From: Orychophragmus violaceus
Taxonomy: Eukaryota > Streptophyta > Magnoliopsida > Brassicales > Brassicaceae
Reading direction: 5' to 3'
DNA length: 64,000 bases
Assembly: GCA_030180135.1 (NCBI GenBank)
Contig: CM058235.1
Location: 16,206,720 to 16,270,719 of the forward strand
Shown: positions 25,209-36,908 of the stretch, piece by piece
Numbering within the stretch: position 1 is the stretch's first letter
How the letters are laid out: every line of letters starts with the position of its first letter
Notes under the pieces: generated by a model
Seen by the model: only the letters and a program-made list of their open reading frames with translations
What the model was told of the DNA's origin: nothing
Databases searched by the model: none
Program-made: the position numbers and the translations under genes

Positions 25209-26998
25209 TGTAACATCACAAAACCCGGCCCGTTAAAATTTTCTGTAAAAAAGGAGAGAAAGGCCCCAAAGCCCTATTTCCATATTCAAAACTAGGATTT
25301 TCTCCCTCTCTTTTCCTATAAACACTAGAGCCTCCCTTAGAGAAACTCATTCTCAACCTCTCCAGCGAAGCCCTATTAGATTTTCGAGCCGTTTGTGCCT
25401 TCCCGAAGCCTTCCCAGCGTTTTTCTCTTTCTCTCTCACCAGGTAACCTCGAAAACTCTAGATCTAGAAGTTGTAAAACAAAACCTGAGATGAATTTTGC
25501 CATAACTTAAAAACCGTTTTGAATCCTATAAAACCGAGCCCACCACCGTGACCATCTCGTCGGGACAAAGCTGGAGACGCCAGCCGCACCGCTGGAGACC
25601 GCCGCACACGCCCCCACGCACCGGAGAAGCACCGCACAAGTGAGATCCACGCTCTGCCGGGAAGCCACACACTGGGAGTCACGCCGCCACGCGCCGCCGT
25701 CAGCCGCCGACTGGAGCCACCACCCACCACCGTAGATTTGCCGGAGCCCCGCCGTCCGCCGTCGCCGGTCACCGGACGGCGAAGTTGACTCACCGGCGAA
25801 CTAAGTCGACTTGGTCGGCTGGGTCAACTGGGTTGACCAGTTCAATCCGGTTCAATCGGGCTGGTCCGGTTAACCTGGTTCGATACAATTCAAATCCGGT
25901 TTGCCAATTTTATTTTTGGTTTAACCGGTTTTCGATTTCAATCTTGGTTCGGTTCGGTTTTCTAAAACCCATTCGGTTCAATTTGATTTCTAATTCTAAT
26001 TTCCGGTATAGATGGTTTAGGGTTGGTTAAGCAATTGGGTCTGGGTTACTGGGTTTGGGTTTGGGCTTGGGTTGACTGGGTTGACTTGGGCTTGGACCGT
26101 TGACTTTTAGTCAACCGATTTCAATTGACTATAACTACACTGTCTTAAACCCGAATCGAACGAAACAAAACCCTAATCCACTTATTTTTCCGTCCTATTT
26201 CCAGATATTATGTCTGTTTGGGCTAATGGAACTTACAATTTACGATTTTTCCCCTTCTTTGACCTAGTGAGGATCGGTCTTGGTCCTTGCTTATCTCATT
26301 CAATTTCGGGCTTGAGTCCTTTGTTAATACCGTCTTTCCTAGGTAGCATAGGGTAGTAAAGCGCTTGATGTGATTGATTCATGGAATGTAGAACTGTTAG
26401 GATATCGTTTAAACTGAAAACGTTGATTGTGTGTGATGGACATGTGTGGAATAGTATTGTGGTAGGGCCTCCGTGATTGGTGTTGGGTGTAGGGCGCGTG
26501 GACCAGTACGTGGCACGCGTCCTTGTATCGTCGGAAGGAGGTTTTGGCGAGCCCCCCAGTGAATGGCTTCATGCCGAGAAGTTCGGCTTTGGGCCGGTTG
26601 TGTGGGTCTTCAGGCTGAAGAGGTGTCCATGAGTGTGTCAGCACGAGTGGAAATTAGAAATTGTGTGGTTGTGCCTTCGGGTGTTTGCTTGCAAGATGAT
26701 ATTAGCTTAAAACTCTTTCTCGTAGTTGTGTGGCGTAAGTCGGGATCGCGGGTTCCTAGAAATCCGTCCTTGCTGGGTAATTGTGTTTGAAACAATTACT
26801 CAGCTCTCTTTCTCTTTTCCCGTCCCTTTTTTCTTGCAGTTACGGGATTGATCGATCATGTGACGTTATTGGTGGATTTGAATACGAAGGATGTGTCAAG
26901 TTCATGGGACCAATTGAAAAGGCGTCCCGGTCAGACCGTTCCTATTCGACGGGAGCCCTAACACCGCGTTTTCGGTTCACCGGAAAACAGGTGTCACA
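25209..26998. mobile_element. Solo LTR (1,790 bp) with TATTT duplication
   Basis: It starts TGTAACATCACAAAACCCGG and ends ACAGGTGTCACA, with TG...CA termini. The 5-bp direct repeat TATTT flanks it exactly (25,204-25,208 and 26,999-27,003). No internal retroelement sequence is present and no second LTR lies nearby, so it fits recombination between two LTRs that removed the body. It sits in the LINE 3'UTR, which resumes afterward. The middle is rich in GGTTCGGTT and GGGTTTGGGT. The length suggests a Ty3/gypsy family, but that is not proven. Open frames inside it are not supported as genes. Confidence 0.85.
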
Positions 26999-27082
26999 TA
27001 TTTAATCTGCTATTTTAGCTAATCATAAACCTTTATTTTTAATGATATTTTCATTTTAGCAAAAAAAAAAAAAAATTCATTC

Positions 27083-27363
27083 GAGAATGCATATTTTTCC
27101 CCAATAGGGCCAACACTACGTTTTTATATTAAAAGCGTTGGCATATATTTATATTCATCATAAACTTCTTAGAATTTAATAGATGCATGCAAATAATAGA
27201 ATGGAATTTGCATAAACTTTATAGGTGTATAATGGACCAACCAAAAAAGTTGTTCATCTTCATTTTCACTTTCATTATATATATATATATATAAATGATA
27301 TATATTTCTCTGCGTCGTTTACTGTAAGGAGAATATATTTGACAAATTAACCATTTTGACCCG
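27083..27363. other. AT-rich spacer with (AT)n
   Basis: No gene. A TATATATATATATATATA microsatellite lies at about 27,276-27,294. GCAAC at 27,364-27,368 is the left target-site copy of the Tat-like element. Confidence 0.6.
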
Positions 27364-27368
27364 GCAAC

Positions 27369-27771
27369 TGTTGAATATGGGTTAATCACCCATCCATAAG
27401 CCCATTGGAAATCTTATTAAATCAACAATATCATTTCGGCCCAAGAAGACAAGCCCGTTAAGAAGTCAACAGCCCAAGGAATAGTCAGCATCCAAACGCT
27501 ATAAATAGGACCTTTCACTCTTCATTTCAGGACATATTGTAACTTGCGAGAGGCCGAGCTACTTCTATAAAGCTCCGACCTCAAGCATTGTCTAGTGAGC
27601 ACGTCATTCGACGGACTCACACCTCGTACCATCCTGTTCATAGCTCGGCTTCGGCCTTAAGATCAATAAAGAATCATTTCGACCTCACTTAACCTTAATA
27701 TTTCACCTCGTAGTTCAGACATTTCAGATCATAGCCCGTAATATTGACTAGGTCGAATTTCTGTAACAACA
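27369..27771 (+). repeat. 5' LTR of Tat-like element
   Basis: Starts TGTTGAATATGGG. It carries a TATAAATAGG box near 27,501, the likely promoter core, and AATAAA near 27,665, a possible poly(A) signal. It ends GTAACAACA. Confidence 0.9.
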
Positions 27772-27773
27772 AT

Positions 27774-27791
27774 TGGCGCCGACTCTGGGGA
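27774..27791 (+). other. Primer-binding site of Tat-like element
   Basis: TGGCGCCGACTCTGGGGA begins two bases after the LTR. TGGCGCC is the usual beginning of gypsy primer sites in plants. The exact tRNA is not assigned. Confidence 0.75.
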
Positions 27792-27827
27792 CGACAAACT
27801 TCTTTACGATATAAGACGAAGCCGAAG

Positions 27828-30137
27828 ATGACAGGACCTCTCTCAGCCAGCGACAGTTCAGAAAAGGCAACAGGACAGCCGCCAAACCCAAACCCCCAGA
27901 ACTCGGAAAAGGAGACGGACTTGCCACACCCGCCAGCTAGCTCATCAAACCCTCTCATCACCTCGGGGCTCTCAAAAGTCGCCGGGCCCAACTCCGCGCT
28001 AGTTCGCCCAAAAATGTCGATGGTCAACAGCCCAGTCAACCAAATCGAGACCGCGGACACGGACAGAAACGCCGAACCAACAACGACCATAGCCGTACAA
28101 GCCCCAACTCAAAACCAGCAGGATACCATTTCTCTCATAAGAACCCTAATGGCGCAGATCGACGAGCTGACACGATGCAACAACAATCCTTTCGAACGGC
28201 TTGCATGCGCCCAAAATACATGCCACGAGCAAATGGATAGCCTCCAGGCAACCGAACTAACACCCCGAAACGTGGGATCATCCGCAGACACCTTCCCGAA
28301 CACAACCATCCGGCCGGGCGAGGGACCAACCATACCCAGACTGACATCTGCACACGAGTCCGAAGCACACAAAGAGGAGCCGAGCAATAAAATCGAGCTC
28401 CTGAAAGCGCAGCTAGATAGCATGACGTCGAAAGTACACAAGGCCACCAGCTCAGCTCCCGAGATCGATAGAGTCCTAAAAGAAACTCAGAATATTCCAT
28501 TCACAAAAAAAAATAACGGGAACGCTAGTCCGACATCAAGGAAAAATCAAACAGCCCACCTACGATGGTAGTTCAGATCCGCGAGAATACCTGACCGCCT
28601 TCAGCATCGCGATGGGACGAACTCAATTCCTTCCCGAGGAGCGCGATGCCGGCTTCAGTCAACTCTTTGTCGAGAACCTCTGCGGCGCCGCCCTCAATTG
28701 GTTTTCGCGACTAGAAGCACAATCAATCGACAGCTACCAGCAACTAACGACTACTTTCCTCAAACACTACTCAATGTTCATTCAAAAAGGAGCCTCCAGT
28801 GCCGACCTCTGGTCAATCAACCAAGAAAAACATGAATCCCTAAGGTCGTACATTGATAGGTTCAAAACCGTCGTGTCAAAAATCTCAGTCACCGACAACG
28901 AAGGGATACCCGCGTTACGAAGCGGACTCTGGTACGAATCGCCGTTTCGCAGCGAGCTGACCCTCAATAAACGACAAAGCCTCGAAGACGCCCTACATCG
29001 GGCCGCCATCTTCATCGAAATAGAGGAGGAAAAGGAACTGCTAGCCAAAAAATTCGGGTCAGCAAAGCCAACGAAGGAAAAGGAGTCGACGCAAGACTAC
29101 GTCGAACCACGACAACACTACAATCAAGAATACAAGAACTCAAAGAAAGAAGGCAAGAAAACGGTGGCTTACCTCGCCGGCGACCACGACCTGCAAGGCA
29201 ACCCGAGGAACCACACCAAAAGCAAAGGCTCAAACGCGGGAGATAAAGATCGACCTTTCTGCACATATCACCAAAGATCGGGACACGACACAGACGAGTG
29301 TCGACACCTGCAGAACCTCCTACTCGGAGAATACCAGAGGGGAGATACAAACATAATGAACCGAAACGCACAAATAGTACCAGCTGAAAAACAAGCAACG
29401 AGCGGCAGCGAGCGAGTCAGGCTCATCAGAGGAAAGAACAAAAGGTCCGGAGGCACACAACGGGCCGAACAGGATAACGCCGATGCGGAGTCACACAAGC
29501 GGTCTCAAGGCAGCAACGAGCCGGCAAAGCCTTCACCAAGGAGGCGCATCAATATGATACTGGAAGGACTCACCGGTCAGGACGACTCGGGAAAACACTC
29601 AGGAACTTCAAATCACAATGAAAGCACGGAACTAGAAAAGGATCACGTCAGCAAGGCCAAAGGAAAAAACGAGATTTCTTTCACGACCAGGAACGGAGAA
29701 GAAACGGATAAACCGAGCGGCGACCTACTTGTTATCAAACTTCAAATAAACAGACAAAGAATCGTTAAAGCCCTGATCGACACTGGAAGCTCGATTAACC
29801 TCATTTTCAAAGAAATTTTGCAGGAAATGAAGCTCGAAAAGCACATGGCGAGAAGACCAAAGAGAACACTCACTGGCTTCAGCAGCGAAACGACAACGGT
29901 GATCGGAACGATCCTATTGCCAGTCCGCGCAGGAAAAATCAATCATACCACCACCTTCCTTGTCATAGACCGACCAGCGACGTATGACGCGATACTAGGA
30001 ACCCCGTGGATCCACGCAATGAAAGCGGTCATCTCAACCTACCACCAATGTATCAAATTCCCGACCTCACAAGGAACCCAAACAATCTGGGGAGAACAGA
30101 AGAAACCAAGAGCTGACTTCATAGGTAAAAGCAATAC
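27828..30137 (+). pseudogene. Tat-like gag and protease
   Basis: ATG at 27,828 starts a hydrophilic N-terminus that runs to 28,571. The frame shifts in or near the A9 run at 28,504-28,512 and continues in the 28,612 frame. The capsid region (FLPEERDAGFSQLFV, ALNWFSRLEAQSI, SIQEKHESLRSYIDRF-like) matches Retrotrans_gag of plant gypsy. A CCHC-like knuckle reads CTYHQRSGHDTDEC near 29,260. An aspartic protease follows with active site IDTGSSINLIF at about 29,776-29,810 and the flap-side block AILGTPWIHAM near 29,990. The frame is cut at 30,137 by the nested element and resumes at 36,037, where it meets a TAG within about 25 codons. No RT follows. Confidence 0.85.
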
Positions 30138-31311
30138 TGGTAGGTCAAGAATTATCCATATTCTAACTGCAAGTGCACAGTGATGCAGATGTAGTACTTA
30201 GGGTATCGAATCCACAAGGACTCCGGTCACACGATAGATTATGAGTAGTTCGAATTAAGCTAAGCGAAACAGATTTTAGAACAGTAAACAAAATAGCAGT
30301 AAATAAGTGAGATGAAGTAGGTGTAAGCAATTAACGAAGGCGTCAGGTTTCGAAAAGTTCTCAGGATATCAAGAAATCAGATTAACAACAATCAAGATTT
30401 AATTTATAGCGTTCTTAAACTAGAATTACAGAAGTAAAACTAACCAGCTTTCGCTGCGATAATTATCTATGTCTAACAACCTAGCAGACCAACTTTCGTT
30501 GCAAATTCTAGAGTTCTAAACATGCATTAATTCCAAGTTCGTTCGTTCACAATTTTTCTAAACCAAATTTCTTTGCGAATAGATAAATTGCTCACCTAAA
30601 TCAGATCTAGTTAATTAACCAACTTTCGTTGTGTAAATCAACCTAATATCAGTAATCTAAAAGGCCAGTTCAGATTAAGCATTAAGAACAGTTTTAGATG
30701 AAGAATTAGATGATGAATCCTAATTAATCAGTTATTCTAACATTCCTTCAAATCCCTAATGAGAATCCCTAACCTAACAAGAGATCTACTCAGACATAGC
30801 AGTCATAACAGAAAACATAGTCAAAATAGATATCATAGAATAATCAAGGGAATAAGAACAGGGGTTCGAAATCAAGTCTCTTTCGAGAACAAAACCAGCC
30901 CCAAAATCTCCTAAACTCTCTCCTCTAAGTATGAAAGCGTATCTAATCAAAAACACCAAAACCTAATTATATAGGCCTAATCTCGTTCTGGGGTTTTTTG
31001 TAAATATCAAGAACTTCTGGGCTTTAGTGCAATTTTAACATTCTTCATTAAGTCTCGCGATAATTGCCTGGTCACGCTATGCATCGATCGATGCCAAATG
31101 TGTGTCGATCGACACATCCGTCAAATATGGGCAGTGACTTCTATCTCTCGGCTCAAAACACCAAAATGCTCCATAAAGCTCCATAATCTCCAATTTAGCT
31201 CCAAAAGTGTTTAGACCTGTTAAATACCTGAAATGACTCTAAAACATAGTAATAGACTCGATAAATAGAACATATATCATGGTTAAAAGCCCTAAAATCC
31301 ATGGTATATCA
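30138..31311 (-). repeat. 3' LTR of nested Athila-like element
   Basis: Read on the minus strand it begins TGATATACCATGG and ends CTTGACCTACCA. It contains the paired motifs GCATCGATCGATGC and GTGTCGATCGACAC near 31,080-31,110. Confidence 0.92.
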
Positions 31312-32681
31312 ACTCCCCCACACTTAGCTCTTGCTTGCCCTCAGACAAGTAAAGAACCAAAATATAAAAGAAGAAGTTTGAAAAAACAGAAACTCATTTC
31401 GTCCTAGGAATTTTCGCATTCGCATTCACTTAGTAAGCCACTGAAAACTTCCCTACAGAACTCAAGACCACAATGTACTTCCCCCACACTTAGCAACCGT
31501 CCCAAGTAAACTCCACAATCAAGTTAGGATATTCAAATTCACCACACTAGCCTCTGTATACAATTAGGTGCGGTCTCACAGAGGGAGTATCGAATCAAAG
31601 GACACATGGACTCAACCTATTTAGTGTCTGACCACCAAACTGTCGGTTTCTGGTTTCTTTCTTTTCCCTTTCTCCCTTAGCAACTGATTTTTCCCCATTG
31701 GGTATCATTTTATTTTTTTTATCAGTGCTCTTCCCGTTATGGGGTGTACTTTGGACACATTCCATGAATGCACAGGAGGTGATAGTGTTTGCTACCACTC
31801 CCGTGACCACTTCGGAGCTACTAGCTCATCCTCAGTTTATTATTCTTTTTTTTTTTTACTTTCAAGGAAGGGAAAAATCAGAAACCATACTTTGGAACAG
31901 GATCATAGGCTGTGCCAAACACATCAAAGGAATCTGATCCAAAGATTACCAAGCCCCTAAGCGAGAAATTAAAGTCAAGATTAAAGTGAGACTAGTAATG
32001 GATCCTCTGAATACCTGGTTAGATATGGGTGTCCTTGGTAGGTTAATCTGTTTGGGGTTTTCTAACAGTCATAGAGGCTCTGCAAGTCTGTCCAATGGTT
32101 ACTTAGTTCCTGTTCAAGCGAAAATTTTCCTCGGAAAATCATAGTTTCATACAGATTTTGACTCAATAAAACAATTTTGAAAAAACAAACTGACTGACTC
32201 TAAGAAAACAAAGAAGATAGGAATCAGTATCATCTCCCCCACACTTGAAACACACTGTCCCCAGTAGTGTCAAGCTAAGATTCGGTAAAAAGAAAGAAAA
32301 ATGTTATGGGATGAGTTAATGTTTCAGCCGGGTTTTACCTGTGTCGCTCCTGCATCGACCGTTGCACTAGGTGCGTCGATCGTTGCTTAATCAGGTTTGG
32401 GTAAACCAATCTGATTTTCGATTAACTTGCGTACCTTTGATTTTGATTTGAACCGGGTGTGACGATTGCTGCACAGAACAACAACGACCATCACAACAGG
32501 AGCAACGATCGATGCTAATCTTCAGACTCGAATTCTGCAGAGAAAACACACCAAAAACAAAAACAAGACGTAAAATCCTAATAAAAACACCAAAATAGAT
32601 AAGTAAAAACGAACCAGTGGGTTGCCTCCCACTCAGCGCTTGTTTTAAGTCATTAGCTTGACTGATGGTAGGAGATCAGAC
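31312..32681 (-). other. Non-coding 3' region of the nested element
   Basis: Where pol would be in an autonomous relative there is non-coding sequence. The polypurine motif (plus-strand reading TCCCCCACACTT) occurs next to the LTR and again near 31,482 and 32,237. A T11 run lies near 31,849. No RT or integrase signature is visible in any frame. Confidence 0.7.
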
Positions 32682-34634
32682 TCATGGGGGCTTCAACAGA
32701 GACTTGGAATGTCTCTGTGAATGCCTCTTCATCCATGGCGGTGTGTAAGAGGTAGCAGCATGAGAACGTCCAAGGAATGAGGGAATCGCTGCAAGGTCAG
32801 GTGGAACATTTCGTTTCGTAACTCTTCGCTTTGGTGGATGCCTGATGTTTGGAGCTTTCTGCTTATGAGCAGTTGCAGGTCCTGAAGATGTTAGAGTAGA
32901 TTCCTGAGGAACCACCATCTTCTTCTCTCCACAATCAGACACTGTAGCCTCGCAAATCTGAGCTTCTTGTTCTAGCTGAACACTAAAAGCTTGACCATCA
33001 ATGGTCGCTTTCGCAGCTTGTCCATCTTTAAGTGCAAGGTGGAGATCAATCAGACCATGCCTCACATCAATCACTGCTCCAGCTGTAGCTAAGAAAGATC
33101 TGCCAAGTATCAGAGGATCATCCGGTTCCAATTCATATTTCAGCACCACGAAGTCTGTTGGAATCGAGAAATTTCCAATTCTGATATGGATGTCCTCTAG
33201 AATTCCTTCCGGGATCCGCTTCGATCAATCAGCCAGGATTAGAGAGATCCTAGTGGGCTGGAAATCCAATATTCATAATCTCTCAGCCACATAGTATGGC
33301 ATGAGATTCACACTAGATCCCAAATCACATAAGGAGTGCTTGAAGCTGTTTTCGAAGATAGAGAGATCTAGCGCAAAGACTCCTGGATCTGGAAGTTTTT
33401 CTAGAATCTGATTCAGCATAGAACTGTCTTGCTTAGATACAATCACCACCCCTTCTTTCAAATCTCCATCAGTAGATATCAACTTCCTCGCATTTCTCTG
33501 CACACAAGGGTGATATGGTGTATCATCAGCTGGCGGGGTTTCATTTAGCTCCTTATCCATCACTACCATGCACTTTACTACATTCTGCTCATGTTTAGAC
33601 CTTATACGAACTCTTGGGAATGGTATTGGAGGTTTGTAGACCTTTTCCTTAACAATTCCACGAGAAACAAGTGAGGCTGATTCTTCTCGGTATGCAACGA
33701 TCGACGCACTTGGTGCAACGATCGATGCAAGTAGTTCATCTCGAGTTCCAGCTTCAGTCTCGGGTTTTTCAGCTTCTCCCACGATTTCAGTAGTCTTAAA
33801 CTCAAATTTCTCTCCTTGGCTTGGTCCATTATCAATCTGAACTGACCAAGCTCTGATGTGGGTGTCCATGACACTAAAAGGGTGTCGATCGACACTGATG
33901 GATTTCACCAAAAGATCAATGTCAATCTCGGTCGAGTCTGGTCCGTCAAAACTCTCAAACTCAGGGATTTCAATCTCGGATTCTTCTCTGTTTTCCACAA
34001 TTTCCATAGTCTTAACTTCAAGATACGATCCTTGATCCAGCCTATGGTCAAACTGAACTGAGATGGCATTGACATGAGCTTTCTGAGCATTCTTCCCTTT
34101 GGCAAAATTTGAAATGTGATCCACTTGTGTATCCAGCAGCCTCATATGAGTGTTCAAGGACTCAAACTTTCCATTCAAATCAGTGTACAAGGTATCAAGC
34201 TTCGAGTTGAAAGACATAGTGGTCTGTTGTTGTCCCTCAAGAAACTGCTCCATCATGACTTCCAATCTGCTCTTATGTGTAGGTGCAGGAGGTGCTTGGT
34301 GAGATGAATAACCATAATCTCTCGGAGCATAACTAGAACCTTGTCTCTGCTGATTTCCATATGTCTGTCCATGATAATCAGCTCCAGCTATATAATTTAC
34401 CTCTGCAAACTCTCCAACTACTGCATCAGCTCGGATTTGTCTCTTCCTAAGTAGGATGATGTGGATAGAATCAATCTTGTCTCTCATCTCAGCTATCTGC
34501 CCAACCAATGCGTAGTACTCTGGTATGATGGGGTTTCCTTCTCCATCCAGTTTCTGACCCTTTGCGTTGCATATATGGTCCTCTTGGTCTCGTAAAATGC
34601 CGTCTTCACCGCGAATCAGAATCACAGGCTCCAT
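32682..34634 (-). pseudogene. Athila-type Gag C-terminus and protease
   Basis: ATG at 34,634 (minus) opens a 453-codon frame to 33,273. It has hydrophilic Gag C-terminal sequence (PRDYGYSSHQAP, a coiled coil around LDTLYTDLNGKFESLNTHM) and then the protease start CDLGSSVNLMP, the form typical of Athila/Tat proteases (Asp-Leu-Gly in place of Asp-Thr-Gly). A stop and shift at about 33,272 separate it from 33,149-32,682, which continues the protease (LKYELEPDDPLILGRSFLAT, GAVIDVRHG). The capsid N-terminal domain is missing. The frame also encodes several Ser-Ile-Asp repeats from the TCGATCGA motif. Confidence 0.8.
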
Positions 34635-34830
34635 AGAGAGAGACCTGCTAAGTGCTCAAGCTTTCGGTATCACGGGTTTCGCCTTGTGTCGATCGATGCA
34701 AGGTATGCGTCGATCGATGTTGTGCGATTCCTGCAACACCAAAGAAACAAAACCGTAAGTAAACTAGAAAAAAAAAATTAAAAAAATGCTTAGTCTAAAT
34801 CCTAATACTGAATCTATCGGCGAACTCAAA

Positions 34831-34850
34831 GAGTCCCCGGCAACGGCGCT
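34831..34850 (-). other. Primer-binding site of nested element
   Basis: The minus strand reads AGCGCCGTTGCCGGGGACTC eight bases inside the 5' LTR. TGGCGCCGTTGCCGGGGA is the Asp-tRNA-type site common in Athila/Tat elements; the second base differs here. Confidence 0.85.
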
Positions 34851-34857
34851 AAAAACT

Positions 34858-36031
34858 TGATAGGTCAAGAATTATCCCTATTCTAACTGCAAGTGAACAG
34901 TGATGCAGATGTAGTACTTAGGGTATCGAATCCACAAGGACTCCGGTCACACGATAGATTATGAGTAGTTCGAATTAAGCTAAGCGAAACAGATTTTAGA
35001 ACAGTAAACAAAATAGCAGTAAATAAGTGAGATGAAGTAGGTGTAAGCAATTAACGAAGGCGTCAGGTTTCGGGAAGTTCTCAGGATATCAGGAAATCAG
35101 ATTAACTACAATCAAGATTCAATCTATAGCGTTCTTGAACTAGAATCACAGAAGTAAAACTAACCAGCTTTCGCTGCGATAATTATCTATGTCTAACAAC
35201 CTAGCAGACCAACTTTCGTTGCGAATTCTAGAGTTCTAAACATGCATTAATTCCAAGTCCGTTCGTTCACAATTTCTCTAAACCAAATTTCTTTGCGAAT
35301 AGATAAATTGCTCACCTAAATCAGATCTAGTTAATTAACAACCTTTCGTTGTGTAAATCAACCTAATATCAGTAATCTAAATGGCCAGTTCAGATTAAGC
35401 ATTAAGAACAGTTTTAGATGAAGAACTAGATGATGAATCCTAATTAATCAGTTATTCTAACATTCCTTCAAATCCCTAATGAGAATCCCTAACCTAACAA
35501 GAGATCTACTCAGACATAGCAGTCATAACAGAAAACATAGTCAAAATAGATATCATAGAATAATCAAGGGAATAAGAACAGGGGTTTGAAATCAAGTCTC
35601 TTTCGAGAACAAAACCAGCCCCAAAATCTCCTAAACTCTCTCCTCTAAGTATGAAAGCGTATCTAATTAAAAACACTAAAACCTAATTATATAGGCCTAA
35701 TCTCGTTCTGGGGCTTCTTTGTAAATATCAGGAACTTCTGGGCTTTAGTGCAATTTCAACATTCTTCATTAAGTCTCGCGAGAATTGCCTGGTCACGCTA
35801 TGCATCGATCGATGCCAAATATGTGTCGATCGACACATCCGTCAAATATGGCAGTGACTTCTATCTCTCGGCTCAAAACACCAAAATTCTCCATAAAGCT
35901 TCATAATCTCCAATTTAGCTCCAAAAGTGATTAGACCTGTTAAATACCTGAAATGACTCTAAAACATAGTAATAGACACGATAAATAGAACATATACCCT
36001 GGTTAAAAGCCTTAAAATCCATGGTATATCA
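34858..36031 (-). repeat. 5' LTR of nested Athila-like element
   Basis: Direct repeat of 30,138-31,311, highly similar over its whole length. Its plus-strand left edge reads TGATAGGTCAAG and its right edge GGTATATCA. Confidence 0.92.
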
Positions 36032-36036
36032 AATAC

Positions 36037-36908
36037 GCGAAACCCAACACAGCCAGACGGGGTAACGACCTTAGAGAAAACATCAACTCAGGATCCAAGC
36101 TCGTAGATAAGATCCTCTATCGCTCTTTCATACATATATATATATATATATGAATTCCGCAAAATCTTTTGTAACAACGAAAAGAACTACGCTCGACTTG
36201 ATCTCTCATTTGAGGGTACGTATGCAGCCTTTATAAGGCCCAGTCACCCCCTTGTCTTTACTCTAAAAATTAAAAACGCGTTCTCTACCTGAAACGTACC
36301 CGGATTGCCCGAAATATTGACATCGACATTCTGGCTAAATGATCGATATAATTAAAACGCGTCCTAAGGCGCAGTGGCATCGTGCCACGTTGTCAGTTTC
36401 GAAAACACCCAAGCCGGGGCCAGACCCGCACAAGTCCTCATAATAGATTGATTAAGCCGAACCTCCTTCGCGCAATCCAATTCTGAGACTTCACAGGATA
36501 AGCCGGGCACGTACTCGCACCTAAAATCTAACAAATAACAGGATAAGCCGGGCCCAAGCCCGCGCCCCAAAAATATTTGTATGTAAGGCGAAGACAATTC
36601 GTACTTAAAAACCATAAAGAGGACAGGTCAAAGACTGAACTTGCGCTCGCTAATGTTCGAAAAATCCGAACATAAAAAAAACTCGAGGTAACACCTCGTA
36701 AAAATACATGGGACTGTCATAAATCCCAAACAAAAAAACACTACGCGGACTAAAAAAAAAAAACAAACAAACAGGAAATCAAAGCAATGCACGACGAGTT
36801 CGAAACCTCTCTTTTCGCTATAGGCAATAATCCAAAAACCAAAACACAATGGCGAAACCAAGAGTACTTACAAAAGAAAACATACAAAGACAAAAGCAAA
36901 CAACTAAA
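36037..36908. other. Tat-like internal region lacking pol
   Basis: A short remainder of the gag-protease frame, an AT microsatellite at about 36,132-36,151, and a non-coding stretch with two copies of GGATAAGCCGGGC (36,498 and 36,541). RT, RNase H and integrase were lost here before or apart from the nested insertion. Confidence 0.6.

Larger units (their letters stand above)
19556..27075 (+). mobile_element. Second L1-type LINE, split by a solo LTR
   Basis: Plus-strand LINE with a GC-rich 5' leader (about 19,580-19,700), ORF1, ORF2, a 3'UTR cut at 25,208 by a solo LTR, then the rest of the 3'UTR (27,004-27,060) and a 15-base poly(A) at 27,061-27,075. TTCATTC follows the poly(A) (27,076-27,082) and also occurs at 19,549-19,555, a plausible target-site duplication. 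That sets the left end near 19,556. Net of the LTR the element is about 5.7 kb, normal for plant L1. Frameshifts and stops make it inactive. Confidence 0.85.
30138..36031 (-). mobile_element. Nested Athila-like Ty3/gypsy element, gag/protease only
   Basis: LTRs of 1,174 bp each (30,138-31,311 and 34,858-36,031) are flanked by perfect AATAC duplications (30,133-30,137 and 36,032-36,036). The element reads on the minus strand: the primer-binding site AGCGCCGTTGCCGGGGA lies just inside the right LTR, and the polypurine tract AAGTGTGGGGGAG lies just inside the left one. It encodes a Gag C-terminal/protease frame (34,634-33,273 and 33,149-32,682) but no RT, RNase H, integrase or env-like gene in its 3.5-kb body. 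LTRs differ at roughly 2-3% of sites by eye, so it is younger than its host element, as nesting requires. Confidence 0.92.

Noticed and set aside
25464..26790. Several frames of 75-109 codons
   Set aside because: They lie inside the solo LTR and reflect its GC-rich CCGCC and GGTTCGGTT repeats rather than genes.
27276..27294. (AT)n as an origin or promoter
   Set aside because: Simple microsatellite in AT-rich DNA. A similar one is at 36,132. No supporting context.
28109..28500. Minus-strand frames of 112 and 121 codons opposite gag
   Set aside because: Shadows of the gag frame. No splice signals or motifs.
31698..31960. Frames of 73-79 codons in the nested element
   Set aside because: In the non-coding 3' part of the Athila-like element, opposite to its transcription and with no motif.
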